Shown: piece after piece, positions 1 through 6,675 of the stretch
Position numbering within the stretch: the stretch's first letter is position 1
Layout of the letters: each line of letters begins with the position of its first letter
From: an uncultured Burkholderiales bacterium
GTDB lineage: Bacteria; Pseudomonadota; Gammaproteobacteria; Burkholderiales; Burkholderiaceae_C
NCBI GenBank assembly: GCA_903925445.1
Contig: CAIYFE010000100.1
Coordinates: 1 to 8,396 of the forward strand
Length of the DNA stretch: 8,396 nucleotides
Reading direction: 5' to 3'
Translations under genes and position numbers: made by a program
Notes under the pieces: model-generated
What the model saw: only the letters and a program-made list of their open reading frames with translations
Told to the model about the DNA's origin: nothing
The model's database searches: none

Positions 1-1474
1 CCCACCAACTCAACACCAAGGCAATCACCGTCACGGCAAAGATGGCATAGGTGTATTCGCCCACCGTCGAACGCGCCAACCCAATGGGCAAAAAGCCGGT
101 GGCCGTGATCAATGTGCCGGTGAGCATGGGCATGGCGGTGACGTTGTAGGCGTAGGTGGCCGCGGCAACTTTGTCGTAGCCTTCTTCCATTTTTCGCACC
201 ATCATTTCGACCGCAATGATGGCGTCGTCCACCAACAACCCCAAGGCAATGATGAGCGAGCCCAAAGAAATCTTGTGCAAGCCAATGCCCCAATAGTTCA
301 TAGCCAAAAACGTCATGGCCAACACCAACGGAATCGTGATGGCCACCACCAAGCCTGGGCGAACGTCCACATACCAACCCCAGCGCCCGCCTTTGTGCAA
401 ACCCAAGGACACAAAGCTGACCAGCAAAACAATCACCACCGCTTCAATCAGCACATGCACAAACTCGCCCACCGACTGACTCACCGCCTGCGGTTGATCT
501 TGCACTTTGAGCAGTTGCACACCCGCGGGCAAATTGCGTTCTATGCGTTGCGTGGTTGCGTTCAAGGCTTTGCCCAAGGCAATGATGTCGCCCCCTTTGG
601 CCATTGACACGCCCAAACCAATGACGGGTTGACCTTGGAAGTGCATCTTGACCGTTGCGGGCTCGACATAACCGCGCTTGACTTGCCCGATGTCACCGAG
701 CTTGACCTGTTGCCCTGAACTTCCGCGAATGGGCATGACACGCAATTGTTCCTCGGTGCTGAATTGGCCGGTGATGCGCAAACGAATCGCGTCTTGGGTG
801 GACTGAATCGCGCCAGCGTCTTCCACAGCGTTTTGTTGCCCCAGTTGCGCCAACACGCCGTTGAGGTCTAGCCCCAGCTGCGCCAAGCGTTTTTGCGAAA
901 TTTCGACGTAAATTTTTTCGTCTTGCACGCCGTACTGTTCGACCTTGGCCACATCTTTGACATGCAGCAGCTCTTGGCGCACATCATCGGACAAGCGTTT
1001 GACTTCGGCAGGCGTGAAACCCGGCGCGTCCAAGGCGTAGATCACGCCAAACACATCGCCAAATTCGTCGTTGAAAAAAGGCCCTTGCACCGTGCGGGGC
1101 AAAGTGGCGCGCATGTCAGCAATCTTTTTGCGCACGGTGTACCAAATGTGCTGCACCTCGTCGGGTTTGGTGGAGTCTTTGACTTGAAAGACGATCAGCA
1201 TTTCGCCGGGCTTGGAGTAGCTGCGAATGCGGTCGACGTTGGGCACCTCTTGCAAAGTGCGCTCGACTTTGTCGGTGACTTGTTCTGCCACTTGCTGCGC
1301 CGTGGCGCCTGGCCAAGCAGCGCTGATGACCATGGCTCGAAACGTAAAAGGCGGGTCTTCGTCTTGCCCCAGTTGAAAGTACGAGGCAATGCCCAACACC
1401 ATCAACGCCACCATCAAGTAACGCGTCAAGGCCACATGTTCGATGGCCCATTTGGAAAGGTTGAAATTGTTCAT
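1..1474 (-). CDS. RND-family efflux permease, N-terminal 491 residues (C-terminus beyond left edge)
   Basis: This is the inner-membrane, proton-driven pump subunit of a tripartite RND exporter (AcrB/HAE-1-like). It starts at ATG 1474-1472 and stays open to position 1, so roughly the first half of a usual ~1000-residue protein is visible. Residues 15-33 form the first membrane helix. The following periplasmic porter region contains the stretch PGATAQQVAEQVTDKVE (55-71), typical of the family. Hydrophobic helices recur at about 338-358, 373-393, 402-423 and 447-466. The motif LGLLVDDAIIAVE (411-423) carries the Asp-Asp pair (D415, D416) that corresponds to the proton-relay aspartates in TM4 of AcrB. 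The gene begins 7 bases after the adaptor stop and has a good ribosome binding site, so the two form one operon. The substrate cannot be read from the sequence. No outer-membrane factor is visible, though one could lie beyond the edge. The family call is firm; the subfamily is not. Confidence 0.95.
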   Translation of the reverse strand, partial: MNNFNLSKWAIEHVALTRYLMVALMVLGIASYFQLGQDEDPPFTFRAMVISAAWPGATAQQVAEQVTDKVERTLQEVPNVDRIRSYSKPGEMLIVFQVKDSTKPDEVQHIWYTVRKKIADMRATLPRTVQGPFFNDEFGDVFGVIYALDAPGFTPAEVKRLSDDVRQELLHVKDVAKVEQYGVQDEKIYVEISQKRLAQLGLDLNGVLAQLGQQNAVEDAGAIQSTQDAIRLRITGQFSTEEQLRVMPIRGSSGQQVKLGDIGQVKRGYVEPATVKMHFQGQPVIGLGVSMAKGGDIIALGKALNATTQRIERNLPAGVQLLKVQDQPQAVSQSVGEFVHVLIEAVVIVLLVSFVSLGLHKGGRWGWYVDVRPGLVVAITIPLVLAMTFLAMNYWGIGLHKISLGSLIIALGLLVDDAIIAVEMMVRKMEEGYDKVAAATYAYNVTAMPMLTGTLITATGFLPIGLARSTVGEYTYAIFAVTVIALVLSWW

Positions 1475-1477
1475 AAA

Positions 1478-1484
1478 TTCCTCA
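1478..1484 (-). promoter_or_regulatory. Ribosome binding site of the RND permease
   Basis: On the minus strand TGAGGAA lies with its GAGG core 5 bases before the permease ATG and overlaps the TGA stop of the adaptor gene. This is the only strong Shine-Dalgarno sequence I noticed at a start in the window. It fixes the start at 1474 and suggests translational coupling of adaptor and pump. Confidence 0.75.
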
Positions 1485-2585
1485 AGGCCGTGACTTGAAG
1501 AGCGAAACTTTTTGACCGTCCGTGAGCACATGCACGCCCGTGGTGACGATTTGATCGCCTGCCTTCAGGCCGGAGGCAATCACCACCTGATTGCCCTCCA
1601 CGCCCTTGACCTCCACGGCTTGCGGTTTGACCGTCAGGGTTGCGGCATCGAACAACCACACCGACGTGCCTTTGGCATCAGAACGCAACGCGCTGGTGGG
1701 CACCACCAAGCGTTGCTGCGACTCCACATTGGCGGGCATCCACACATTGGCCGTCGCACCCAGCACCGTGTCGGCTTGGTTGGCTTGCAGGGCATTGAGC
1801 AAAACCGCCTTGACCGTGAAGGTGCGGGTCACTGGGTCGGCACTGGCTGCAATGTCTCTGATTTGCGCTTGCGCTTTTTGTTCGCTCTGCCACAAGCTGA
1901 TATCCAGCTTCATGCCCGTTTTCAAATGATTGAGTTGATTCTCAGGCACTGAAAAAACCACATCGCGCGCGCCGTCTTGTGCCAAATGCACCACAGGTTG
2001 ACCAACGGCCAGCACTTGTCCGACGCTGGCATCGACCGATGTGATCACGCCCGGTGCATCGGCGACCAAACGGGTGTAGCCCGCTTGGTTGGTTTGCACA
2101 TCGCGCTGGGCTTTGGCTTGTTCCCACTGCGCTTGCGCTGCTTTGAACGCAGCTTCGCGGCGCTCTAGTTCAGCGCCGCTGATGAAACCTTGATCAAACA
2201 AATCTTTGTAACGTTTGAAATCCGAGGCGCTCAAATCTCGGTTGGTTTGCGCCGCCACCAATTGCGCTTGCGCAGCTTGCGCGGACAACGCGTAGTCTTG
2301 TGGATCGATGTCAGCCAAGACTTGCCCGGCTTTGACGCGCTGACCCAAATCGACATGACGCGCCACCAATTTGCCAGCCACGCGAAAACCCAAGGCAGAT
2401 TCGACACGAGCGCGAATTTCTCCTGAATAACTCAAGGCCGAATCACTGCTGTCTTGACCCACCGTCATCACTTTGACCGCCCGATCCAGCGTGGGCGGGG
2501 CTTGCGTCTTACCGCACGAAGTCAACACCAAGGCCGATGCGGCCACAGCCAACACACGGAAAACAACCAAAATTGATTCAGTCAT
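1482..2585 (-). CDS. RND efflux periplasmic adaptor lipoprotein (membrane fusion protein, HlyD/AcrA type)
   Basis: This 367-residue protein is the periplasmic adaptor that joins an RND pump to its outer-membrane channel. The N-terminus has a hydrophobic signal segment (about residues 5-22) ending in a lipobox, LTSC, with the lipidated Cys at position 24, so the mature protein should be membrane-anchored. A biotinyl-lipoyl-like half motif follows at about 68-95 (FRVAGKLVARHVDLGQRVKAG). Next comes an Ala/Gln-rich alpha-helical hairpin (about 99-168), the second lipoyl half (about 172-203, with PGVITSVDASVGQVLAVGQ), a beta-barrel region, and a C-terminal membrane-proximal domain ending near GLKAGDQIVTTGVHVLTDGQ. 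The length is typical of the family. It precedes the pump by 7 bases and is the first gene of that operon in the window. No clear Shine-Dalgarno sequence precedes its ATG. No local regulator gene is visible in the window. Confidence 0.95.
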   Translation of the reverse strand: MTESILVVFRVLAVAASALVLTSCGKTQAPPTLDRAVKVMTVGQDSSDSALSYSGEIRARVESALGFRVAGKLVARHVDLGQRVKAGQVLADIDPQDYALSAQAAQAQLVAAQTNRDLSASDFKRYKDLFDQGFISGAELERREAAFKAAQAQWEQAKAQRDVQTNQAGYTRLVADAPGVITSVDASVGQVLAVGQPVVHLAQDGARDVVFSVPENQLNHLKTGMKLDISLWQSEQKAQAQIRDIAASADPVTRTFTVKAVLLNALQANQADTVLGATANVWMPANVESQQRLVVPTSALRSDAKGTSVWLFDAATLTVKPQAVEVKGVEGNQVVIASGLKAGDQIVTTGVHVLTDGQKVSLFKSRP

Positions 2586-2605
2586 AAGTATTCACAAATT
2601 AATAA

Positions 2606-2617
2606 CTAACTGGTCAG
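2606..2617. promoter_or_regulatory. Imperfect palindrome in the divergent spacer, possible operator
   Basis: In the 81-base spacer between the divergent adaptor and hpnC genes, CTAAC-TG-GTCAG forms an inverted repeat with 4 of 5 arm positions matching. Short palindromes of this kind are often bound by TetR-type repressors of efflux operons. It lies 21-32 bases upstream of the adaptor ATG, where a repressor could act. The match is short and may be chance. I could not place convincing -35 and -10 boxes for the efflux operon in the same spacer. Confidence 0.2.
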
Positions 2618-2654
2618 CAATCTTACCTGATGAATTTACCCCCTCTGGCGAGGC

Positions 2655-2660
2655 GACAAT
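2655..2660 (+). promoter_or_regulatory. -10-like hexamer directly upstream of hpnC
   Basis: GACAAT (4 of 6 matches to TATAAT) ends 6 bases before the hpnC ATG. If used as a -10 box, transcription would begin at or next to the start codon and give a leaderless or near-leaderless mRNA. No good -35 box stands at the expected distance. A weak purine stretch, CGAGG at 2649-2653, could instead serve as a distant ribosome binding site. The placement resembles those before hpnD and hemH. Confidence 0.3.
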
Positions 2661-2666
2661 TGACCC

Positions 2667-3422
2667 ATGTCCGCCATTGATCATTACGAAAACTTCCCCG
2701 TTGCCTCTTGGCTGTGCCCACCGCGTTTGCGCCCTGCGGTACTGGCCATTTACCGATTTGCCCGAACCGCCGACGATTTGGCCGACGAAGGCCATGAACC
2801 CGCCAACACGCGTTTGCTGGAGTTGTCTGAATTCAAAGACGAGCTCACCCAATGCTTGAACCCCAACCACACGCGCGATCCACGCTGGGCGCATATTTTT
2901 GAACCGCTGGCGCAAGCCATCGTGCAATACCAATTGCCCGTGGATCAAATGCAAAACCTGCTCGACGCGTTTGAGCAAGACATCATCTACACCGCCACAG
3001 GCCAACGCTACAAAACGCGCGCCGAACTGTTGCAGTACTGCCAACGCTCTGCCAACACAATTGGGCGCTTGATGCTGCACTTGTACCAAGTCACCGATGA
3101 CGCATCGCTGGCGCAAAGCGACGCCATTTGCACGGCCTTGCAACTCATCAACTGCTGGCAAGACCGCAAAACCGACCTCTACCGCAGCCGCGACTACTTG
3201 CCCTTGGACTGCACCGTCGAAGAAGAACAACACTTCGCACGCGAGCTGATGATGCAAGGCATTGCGCTGCCCAAACGCATACGCGGGCGCATTGGTTGGG
3301 AATTGCGCGCGGTGGTGCAAGGTGGCTTGCGCATTTTGGACAAGCTGCAAGCCGACATCGAAAACCCAAGCTTGACGCGTTGGGACAAACTCGTCGTGGC
3401 GTGGCGCTGCTTGCGCATGTAA
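2667..3422 (+). CDS. hpnC: Hydroxysqualene synthase HpnC (squalene/phytoene synthase family)
   Basis: This 251-residue protein belongs to the trans-isoprenyl diphosphate synthase fold. HpnC of the three-enzyme bacterial squalene pathway converts presqualene diphosphate into hydroxysqualene. The N-terminus HYENFPVASWL (6-16) followed by RPAVLAIYRFARTADDLADE (22-41) is characteristic of HpnC. Here D36, D37 and D40 form the first aspartate-rich, magnesium-diphosphate binding motif. The second motif is NCWQDRKTDLYRSRDYLP (162-179), with D166 and D170. Both motifs are intact, so the enzyme should be active. It is slightly short for the family, although both ends look complete. It is the first gene of the hpnCDE series, with hpnD starting 21 bases later. 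Assignment to HpnC rather than HpnD rests on these motifs and on gene order. Confidence 0.93.
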   Translation: MSAIDHYENFPVASWLCPPRLRPAVLAIYRFARTADDLADEGHEPANTRLLELSEFKDELTQCLNPNHTRDPRWAHIFEPLAQAIVQYQLPVDQMQNLLDAFEQDIIYTATGQRYKTRAELLQYCQRSANTIGRLMLHLYQVTDDASLAQSDAICTALQLINCWQDRKTDLYRSRDYLPLDCTVEEEQHFARELMMQGIALPKRIRGRIGWELRAVVQGGLRILDKLQADIENPSLTRWDKLVVAWRCLRM

Positions 3423-3428
3423 GGGCGG

Positions 3429-3434
3429 GATAAT
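3429..3434 (+). promoter_or_regulatory. -10-like hexamer directly upstream of hpnD
   Basis: GATAAT (5 of 6 matches to TATAAT) lies in the 21-base hpnC-hpnD gap and ends 9 bases before the hpnD ATG. Used as a -10 box it would give a transcript with a leader of only a few bases. The purine-rich AAGGGCGGG at 3421-3429 is far from the ATG for a ribosome binding site. Read-through from hpnC is also likely, so this may be an extra internal promoter or chance. Confidence 0.3.
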
Positions 3435-3443
3435 CGGCTCGCC

Positions 3444-4283
3444 ATGACACCACAAGACTACGTTCAGCAAAAAGCCGCTTCTTCGGGCAGCAGCTTTTAT
3501 TACGCCTTTTTGTTTTTGCCACCGCAACGCCGGTTGGCGATCACGGCGTTTTATGCGTTTTGTCGTGAAATCGACGACGTGGTCGATGAAATTCACGACC
3601 CCGGTGTAGCGCAAACCAAACTGAACTGGTGGCGCAACGAAGTGCATCAAGCCTTCACAGCCCAAGCGCAACACCCCGTCATGCAAGCGCTCATGCCTTG
3701 GTGTGCTGAATTTGGCATTCATGAGCAACAACTTCAATCGGTGATTGAAGGCTGCGACATGGACTTGACGCAAACCCGCTACCTCGACTACCCCGCCTTG
3801 TCGCGCTACTGCCATTTGGTGGCAGGCGTGGTGGGTGAAGTGTCGGCGCAAATTTTTGGACAAACCCAAAGCGCCACGCAGCAATACGCCCACACTTTGG
3901 GGCAAGCGTTTCAACTCACCAACATCATCCGCGATGTGGGGGAAGACGCCTTGCGAGGCCGCATTTACTTGCCCATTTCTGAGCTGCAACAGTTCGATGT
4001 CAAAGCCCACGAAATTCTCAACCGCTTGGATTCACCGCGCTTTCAAGCCCTGATGCAATTTCAAGCCGAACGCGCCCACGGCCTGTACGAACAAGCCTTT
4101 GCGCTACTGCCCAGCGAAGATTGGAAAACCCAAAAACCTGGACTGATGATGGCCAGCATCTACCGCACCTTGTTGCGCGAAATTCAAGCCCGTCACTTTC
4201 CTGTGCTCACCCAACGGGTGGCGCTGACACCGCTGCGCAAAATGTGGCTGGCTTGGAAAATGCAAGCCTTGGGTCGTTTTTAA
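3444..4283 (+). CDS. hpnD: Presqualene diphosphate synthase HpnD
   Basis: This 279-residue enzyme of the squalene/phytoene synthase family, in the HpnD role, condenses two farnesyl diphosphates into presqualene diphosphate, the first committed step to squalene. The N-terminus SSFYYAFLFLPPQRRLAITA (16-35) precedes the first aspartate-rich motif REIDDVVDE (41-49, with D44, D45 and D48). EGCDMDL lies at 102-108. The second motif, NIIRDVGEDALRGRIYLP (160-177), has D164 and D168. All substrate-magnesium residues expected for the family are present, and the length is normal. The gene follows hpnC by 21 bases and is followed by hpnE after only 3 bases, so hpnD and hpnE are almost certainly co-transcribed. 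It and hpnC are distant paralogues with divided labour. Confidence 0.95.
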   Translation: MTPQDYVQQKAASSGSSFYYAFLFLPPQRRLAITAFYAFCREIDDVVDEIHDPGVAQTKLNWWRNEVHQAFTAQAQHPVMQALMPWCAEFGIHEQQLQSVIEGCDMDLTQTRYLDYPALSRYCHLVAGVVGEVSAQIFGQTQSATQQYAHTLGQAFQLTNIIRDVGEDALRGRIYLPISELQQFDVKAHEILNRLDSPRFQALMQFQAERAHGLYEQAFALLPSEDWKTQKPGLMMASIYRTLLREIQARHFPVLTQRVALTPLRKMWLAWKMQALGRF

Positions 4284-4286
4284 ACC

Positions 4287-5552
4287 GTGGCTCAACAGCT
4301 GCACATCGTTGGCGCAGGATGGGCGGGACTGGCCGCCGCCTTGGCCGCCGATCAAGCGGGCTGGCAAGTCACATTGCATGAAGCCAGCGTGCAAGCCGGC
4401 GGCAGAGCACGCGGCCTTGACTTACCCAAGCTGCCCGACCAACTCGACAACGGCCAGCACCTGCTGATTGGCGCTTACCGTGCCACGCTGCAATTGTTCA
4501 AACTGGCCGAGCAAGACCCCGATCAGGTTTTGTTGCGCACCCCGCTAGATTTGCGTTGGCCGCAGGGCGAAGGCTTCAAGATGCGCGGCTCGCAGCCCAG
4601 CTTGGGCATGTTGCTGGGGGTCTTGCAAGCGCGGGGCTGGCGTTGGCGGGATCGATGGAGCTTTGTCAAAGCCGCTCTGGCCTGGCAACGCAAACATTTC
4701 ACATGCGATGCCCATTGGCACGTCCAAGACCTGTGCCAACACCACAGCATCACCGACACCGTGATGCAGCAACTGATCGAGCCTTTGTGCTTGTCCGCGC
4801 TGAACACACCCACACACCTTGCCAGCGCGCAAGTTTTTCTGCGCGTGCTCCAAGATGCTTTTTTGGGCGGCACGGGCGCGTGTGATTTGCTCATCCCACG
4901 CACCCACCTCAGCGCCTTGTTGGTCGATGCGTGTTTGCAAAAATTGCAGCGCAAGCAGCACACGATTCAACTCAAACACCGAGTCAGCCGCGAGGACATT
5001 CAGCACTGGCTTCAAACGCCCAACACCCATGTGCTGCTGGCTTGCCCGGCTTGGGAAGCCGCAAACTTGTGCGAGAGCCTCGCCCCCGATTGGTCCGCAC
5101 AGGCTCATGCCCTGCAACACCGCGCCATTGCCACGGTCTATCTGCGTTGTCTGGATCCCACGTTCAAAGCGCTGGATCGCCCCATGATGGCGCTGCCTTA
5201 TTCGCCTGAGCAACCTGCACAATTTGTTTTTGATCACGGGCAACTCACCCAACAACCTGGCTTGCTTGCCGCCGTGGTCAGCGATTGCACTTTGGATTCA
5301 GAGGCATTGAGCGCATGCGTCTTGGCACAACTGCAAACACAACTGGGCTTGGCACCACTGCAACACGTCAAAACCTTGGTCGAAAAACGAGCCACGTTTG
5401 CTTGCTTGCCCAACATGAGACGACCCAGCGCACCCATCCTGCCCAAACTTTGGGCGTGTGGCGATTACGTGCAAGGCCCTTACCCCGCCACGTTGGAAGG
5501 CGCCGTGCGCAGTGGTTTTGAGGCCATTGACGCGCTCCAGCGCTGCATCTGA
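4287..5552 (+). CDS. hpnE: Hydroxysqualene dehydroxylase HpnE (FAD-dependent)
   Basis: This 421-residue flavoprotein of the amine oxidase/phytoene desaturase-like group reduces hydroxysqualene to squalene, closing the HpnD-HpnC-HpnE route. The N-terminal Rossmann motif VGAGWAGLAAA (8-18), followed by E32 at the end of the second strand, binds the FAD adenosine part. GGRAR (38-42) and DNGQHLLIGAY (54-64) are typical of HpnE. A C-terminal FAD-contact segment, ACGDYVQGPYPATLEGAVRSG, lies near residues 393-413. The start is GTG at 4287, three bases after the hpnD TAA, with no clear ribosome binding site, so translation is probably coupled to hpnD. No frameshift or missing motif is seen. hemH follows 22 bases later on the same strand. 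Confidence 0.94.
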   Translation: MAQQLHIVGAGWAGLAAALAADQAGWQVTLHEASVQAGGRARGLDLPKLPDQLDNGQHLLIGAYRATLQLFKLAEQDPDQVLLRTPLDLRWPQGEGFKMRGSQPSLGMLLGVLQARGWRWRDRWSFVKAALAWQRKHFTCDAHWHVQDLCQHHSITDTVMQQLIEPLCLSALNTPTHLASAQVFLRVLQDAFLGGTGACDLLIPRTHLSALLVDACLQKLQRKQHTIQLKHRVSREDIQHWLQTPNTHVLLACPAWEAANLCESLAPDWSAQAHALQHRAIATVYLRCLDPTFKALDRPMMALPYSPEQPAQFVFDHGQLTQQPGLLAAVVSDCTLDSEALSACVLAQLQTQLGLAPLQHVKTLVEKRATFACLPNMRRPSAPILPKLWACGDYVQGPYPATLEGAVRSGFEAIDALQRCI

Positions 5553-5562
5553 GCAAATGAGC

Positions 5563-5568
5563 CAAAAT
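5563..5568 (+). promoter_or_regulatory. -10-like hexamer directly upstream of hemH
   Basis: CAAAAT (4 of 6 matches to TATAAT) ends 6 bases before the ATG at 5575, the same geometry as upstream of hpnC. There is no recognisable Shine-Dalgarno sequence, which fits a leaderless message or simple read-through from hpnE. The hexamer match alone is weak. Confidence 0.25.
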
Positions 5569-5574
5569 GCGCGG

Positions 5575-6666
5575 ATGTTTACATCGCCATTTGCACCCGA
5601 GCCCACGTTTCATCACGGACAAACGCCACGCACGGCCATTGTGTTGTGCAATTTAGGCACGCCTGACGCGCCCACGCCAGCCGCGCTGAGGCGCTACTTG
5701 GCGGAGTTTTTAGGCGATCATCGGGTGGTCGAAATACCGCGCCTGATTTGGATGGCAATTTTGCACGGCATCATTTTGCTTGTTCGTCCGGCCAAATCTG
5801 CCAAAAAATACGCCAGCATTTGGACTGCGCAAGGTTCTCCGCTCAAAGTCTGGACGCAGCGCCAAGCCCAAGCCTTGCAAGAAAAATTCAACGCCAAGGG
5901 GCAAGACGTGATCGTGATCTACGCCATGCGCTATGGCAATCCCTCGATCGCTTCTCAACTGGATGCGCTCAAGGCGCAAGGCGTGCAGCGCATTTTGGTG
6001 TTACCCGCTTACCCACAATACTCCGGCACCACCACCGCCAGCGTGTTTGATGCGGTCTATCACTGGGGACTCAAAACACGGCACTTGCCAGAGTTTCGTT
6101 TCATCAACCACTACCACGACGATGCGGGGTACATCGACGCCTTGGCGCAAAGCATCCAAAGCCACTGGCAAACCCACGGACAAGCCCAGCAATTGGTGAT
6201 GAGTTTTCATGGCGTGCCCGAAAGAACCCTTCACTTGGGCGACCCCTACCACTGCGAGTGTTACAAAACGGCGCGCTTGTTGGCTGAAAAACTCCAACTC
6301 CGCAAAGACCAGTACCGCGTGACTTTTCAATCCAGATTCGGCAAAGCCAAATGGCTAGAACCCTACACCGAACCCACGCTCATCGAACTTGCCCAACAAG
6401 GCACTGCCAGCGTTGATTTGGTGTGTCCCGGTTTTACCAGCGACTGCCTTGAAACGCTGGAAGAAATCGCACTCGAAGCCAAAGCTGCATTTTTGGGACA
6501 CGGGGGGCAGAAGTTTCATTACATCGGGTGCCTCAACGACAACCCCCAATGGATCGATGCGCTGCACGGTGTGTGTCAAACACACATGGGAGGCTGGACA
6601 GCGCCATCCTCGCAAGATCTGGCAACCAGCCGCCAAGAGGCCTTGGCGCGCGGTGCTAGCCGATGA
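5575..6666 (+). CDS. hemH: Ferrochelatase (protoheme ferro-lyase)
   Basis: Ferrochelatase inserts ferrous iron into protoporphyrin IX, the final step of protoheme synthesis, usually at the cytoplasmic face of the membrane. From ATG 5575 the protein has 363 residues, normal for proteobacterial HemH. Family landmarks in order are AIVLCNLGTPDAPT (21-34), GSPL (87-90), YAMRYGNPSI (116-125), LPAYPQYSGTTTAS (143-156), and SFHGVPE (210-216) with the metal-binding H212. Next come DPYHCECYKTA (223-233), FQSRFGKAKWLEPYTEPTL (251-269) and FTSDCLETLEE (287-297), with the conserved active-site Glu, probably E293. I chose 5575 because MFTSPFAPEP leads straight into the conserved region. An in-frame ATG at 5557 is possible, and starts further upstream would overlap hpnE. 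It follows hpnE by 22 bases and may share its transcript, though heme and squalene synthesis are not directly linked. Confidence 0.96.
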   Translation: MFTSPFAPEPTFHHGQTPRTAIVLCNLGTPDAPTPAALRRYLAEFLGDHRVVEIPRLIWMAILHGIILLVRPAKSAKKYASIWTAQGSPLKVWTQRQAQALQEKFNAKGQDVIVIYAMRYGNPSIASQLDALKAQGVQRILVLPAYPQYSGTTTASVFDAVYHWGLKTRHLPEFRFINHYHDDAGYIDALAQSIQSHWQTHGQAQQLVMSFHGVPERTLHLGDPYHCECYKTARLLAEKLQLRKDQYRVTFQSRFGKAKWLEPYTEPTLIELAQQGTASVDLVCPGFTSDCLETLEEIALEAKAAFLGHGGQKFHYIGCLNDNPQWIDALHGVCQTHMGGWTAPSSQDLATSRQEALARGASR

Positions 6667-6675
6667 AAAAAAGAA

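Noticed and set aside
893..1498. A 201-codon plus-strand open frame within the RND permease.
   Set aside because: The minus strand encodes a clear RND permease across the whole stretch, and the plus-strand product has no recognisable features.
2586..2625. -35 and -10 boxes for the efflux operon (for example TTGCTG with TATTAA on the minus strand).
   Set aside because: The spacing between the candidate boxes is far from 17 bases in every combination I tried, so no promoter is annotated.
2592..4010. A 472-codon open frame on the minus strand opposite hpnC and hpnD.
   Set aside because: It lies antisense to two well-recognised enzymes with intact motifs, spans their gap, and its translation shows no recognisable domain. 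It looks like a shadow of the codon bias of the true genes.
5458..5574. A longer hemH starting at 5458 inside hpnE.
   Set aside because: The extra N-terminal residues look like out-of-frame hpnE sequence; ferrochelatase of normal length starts at 5575, or possibly 5557.
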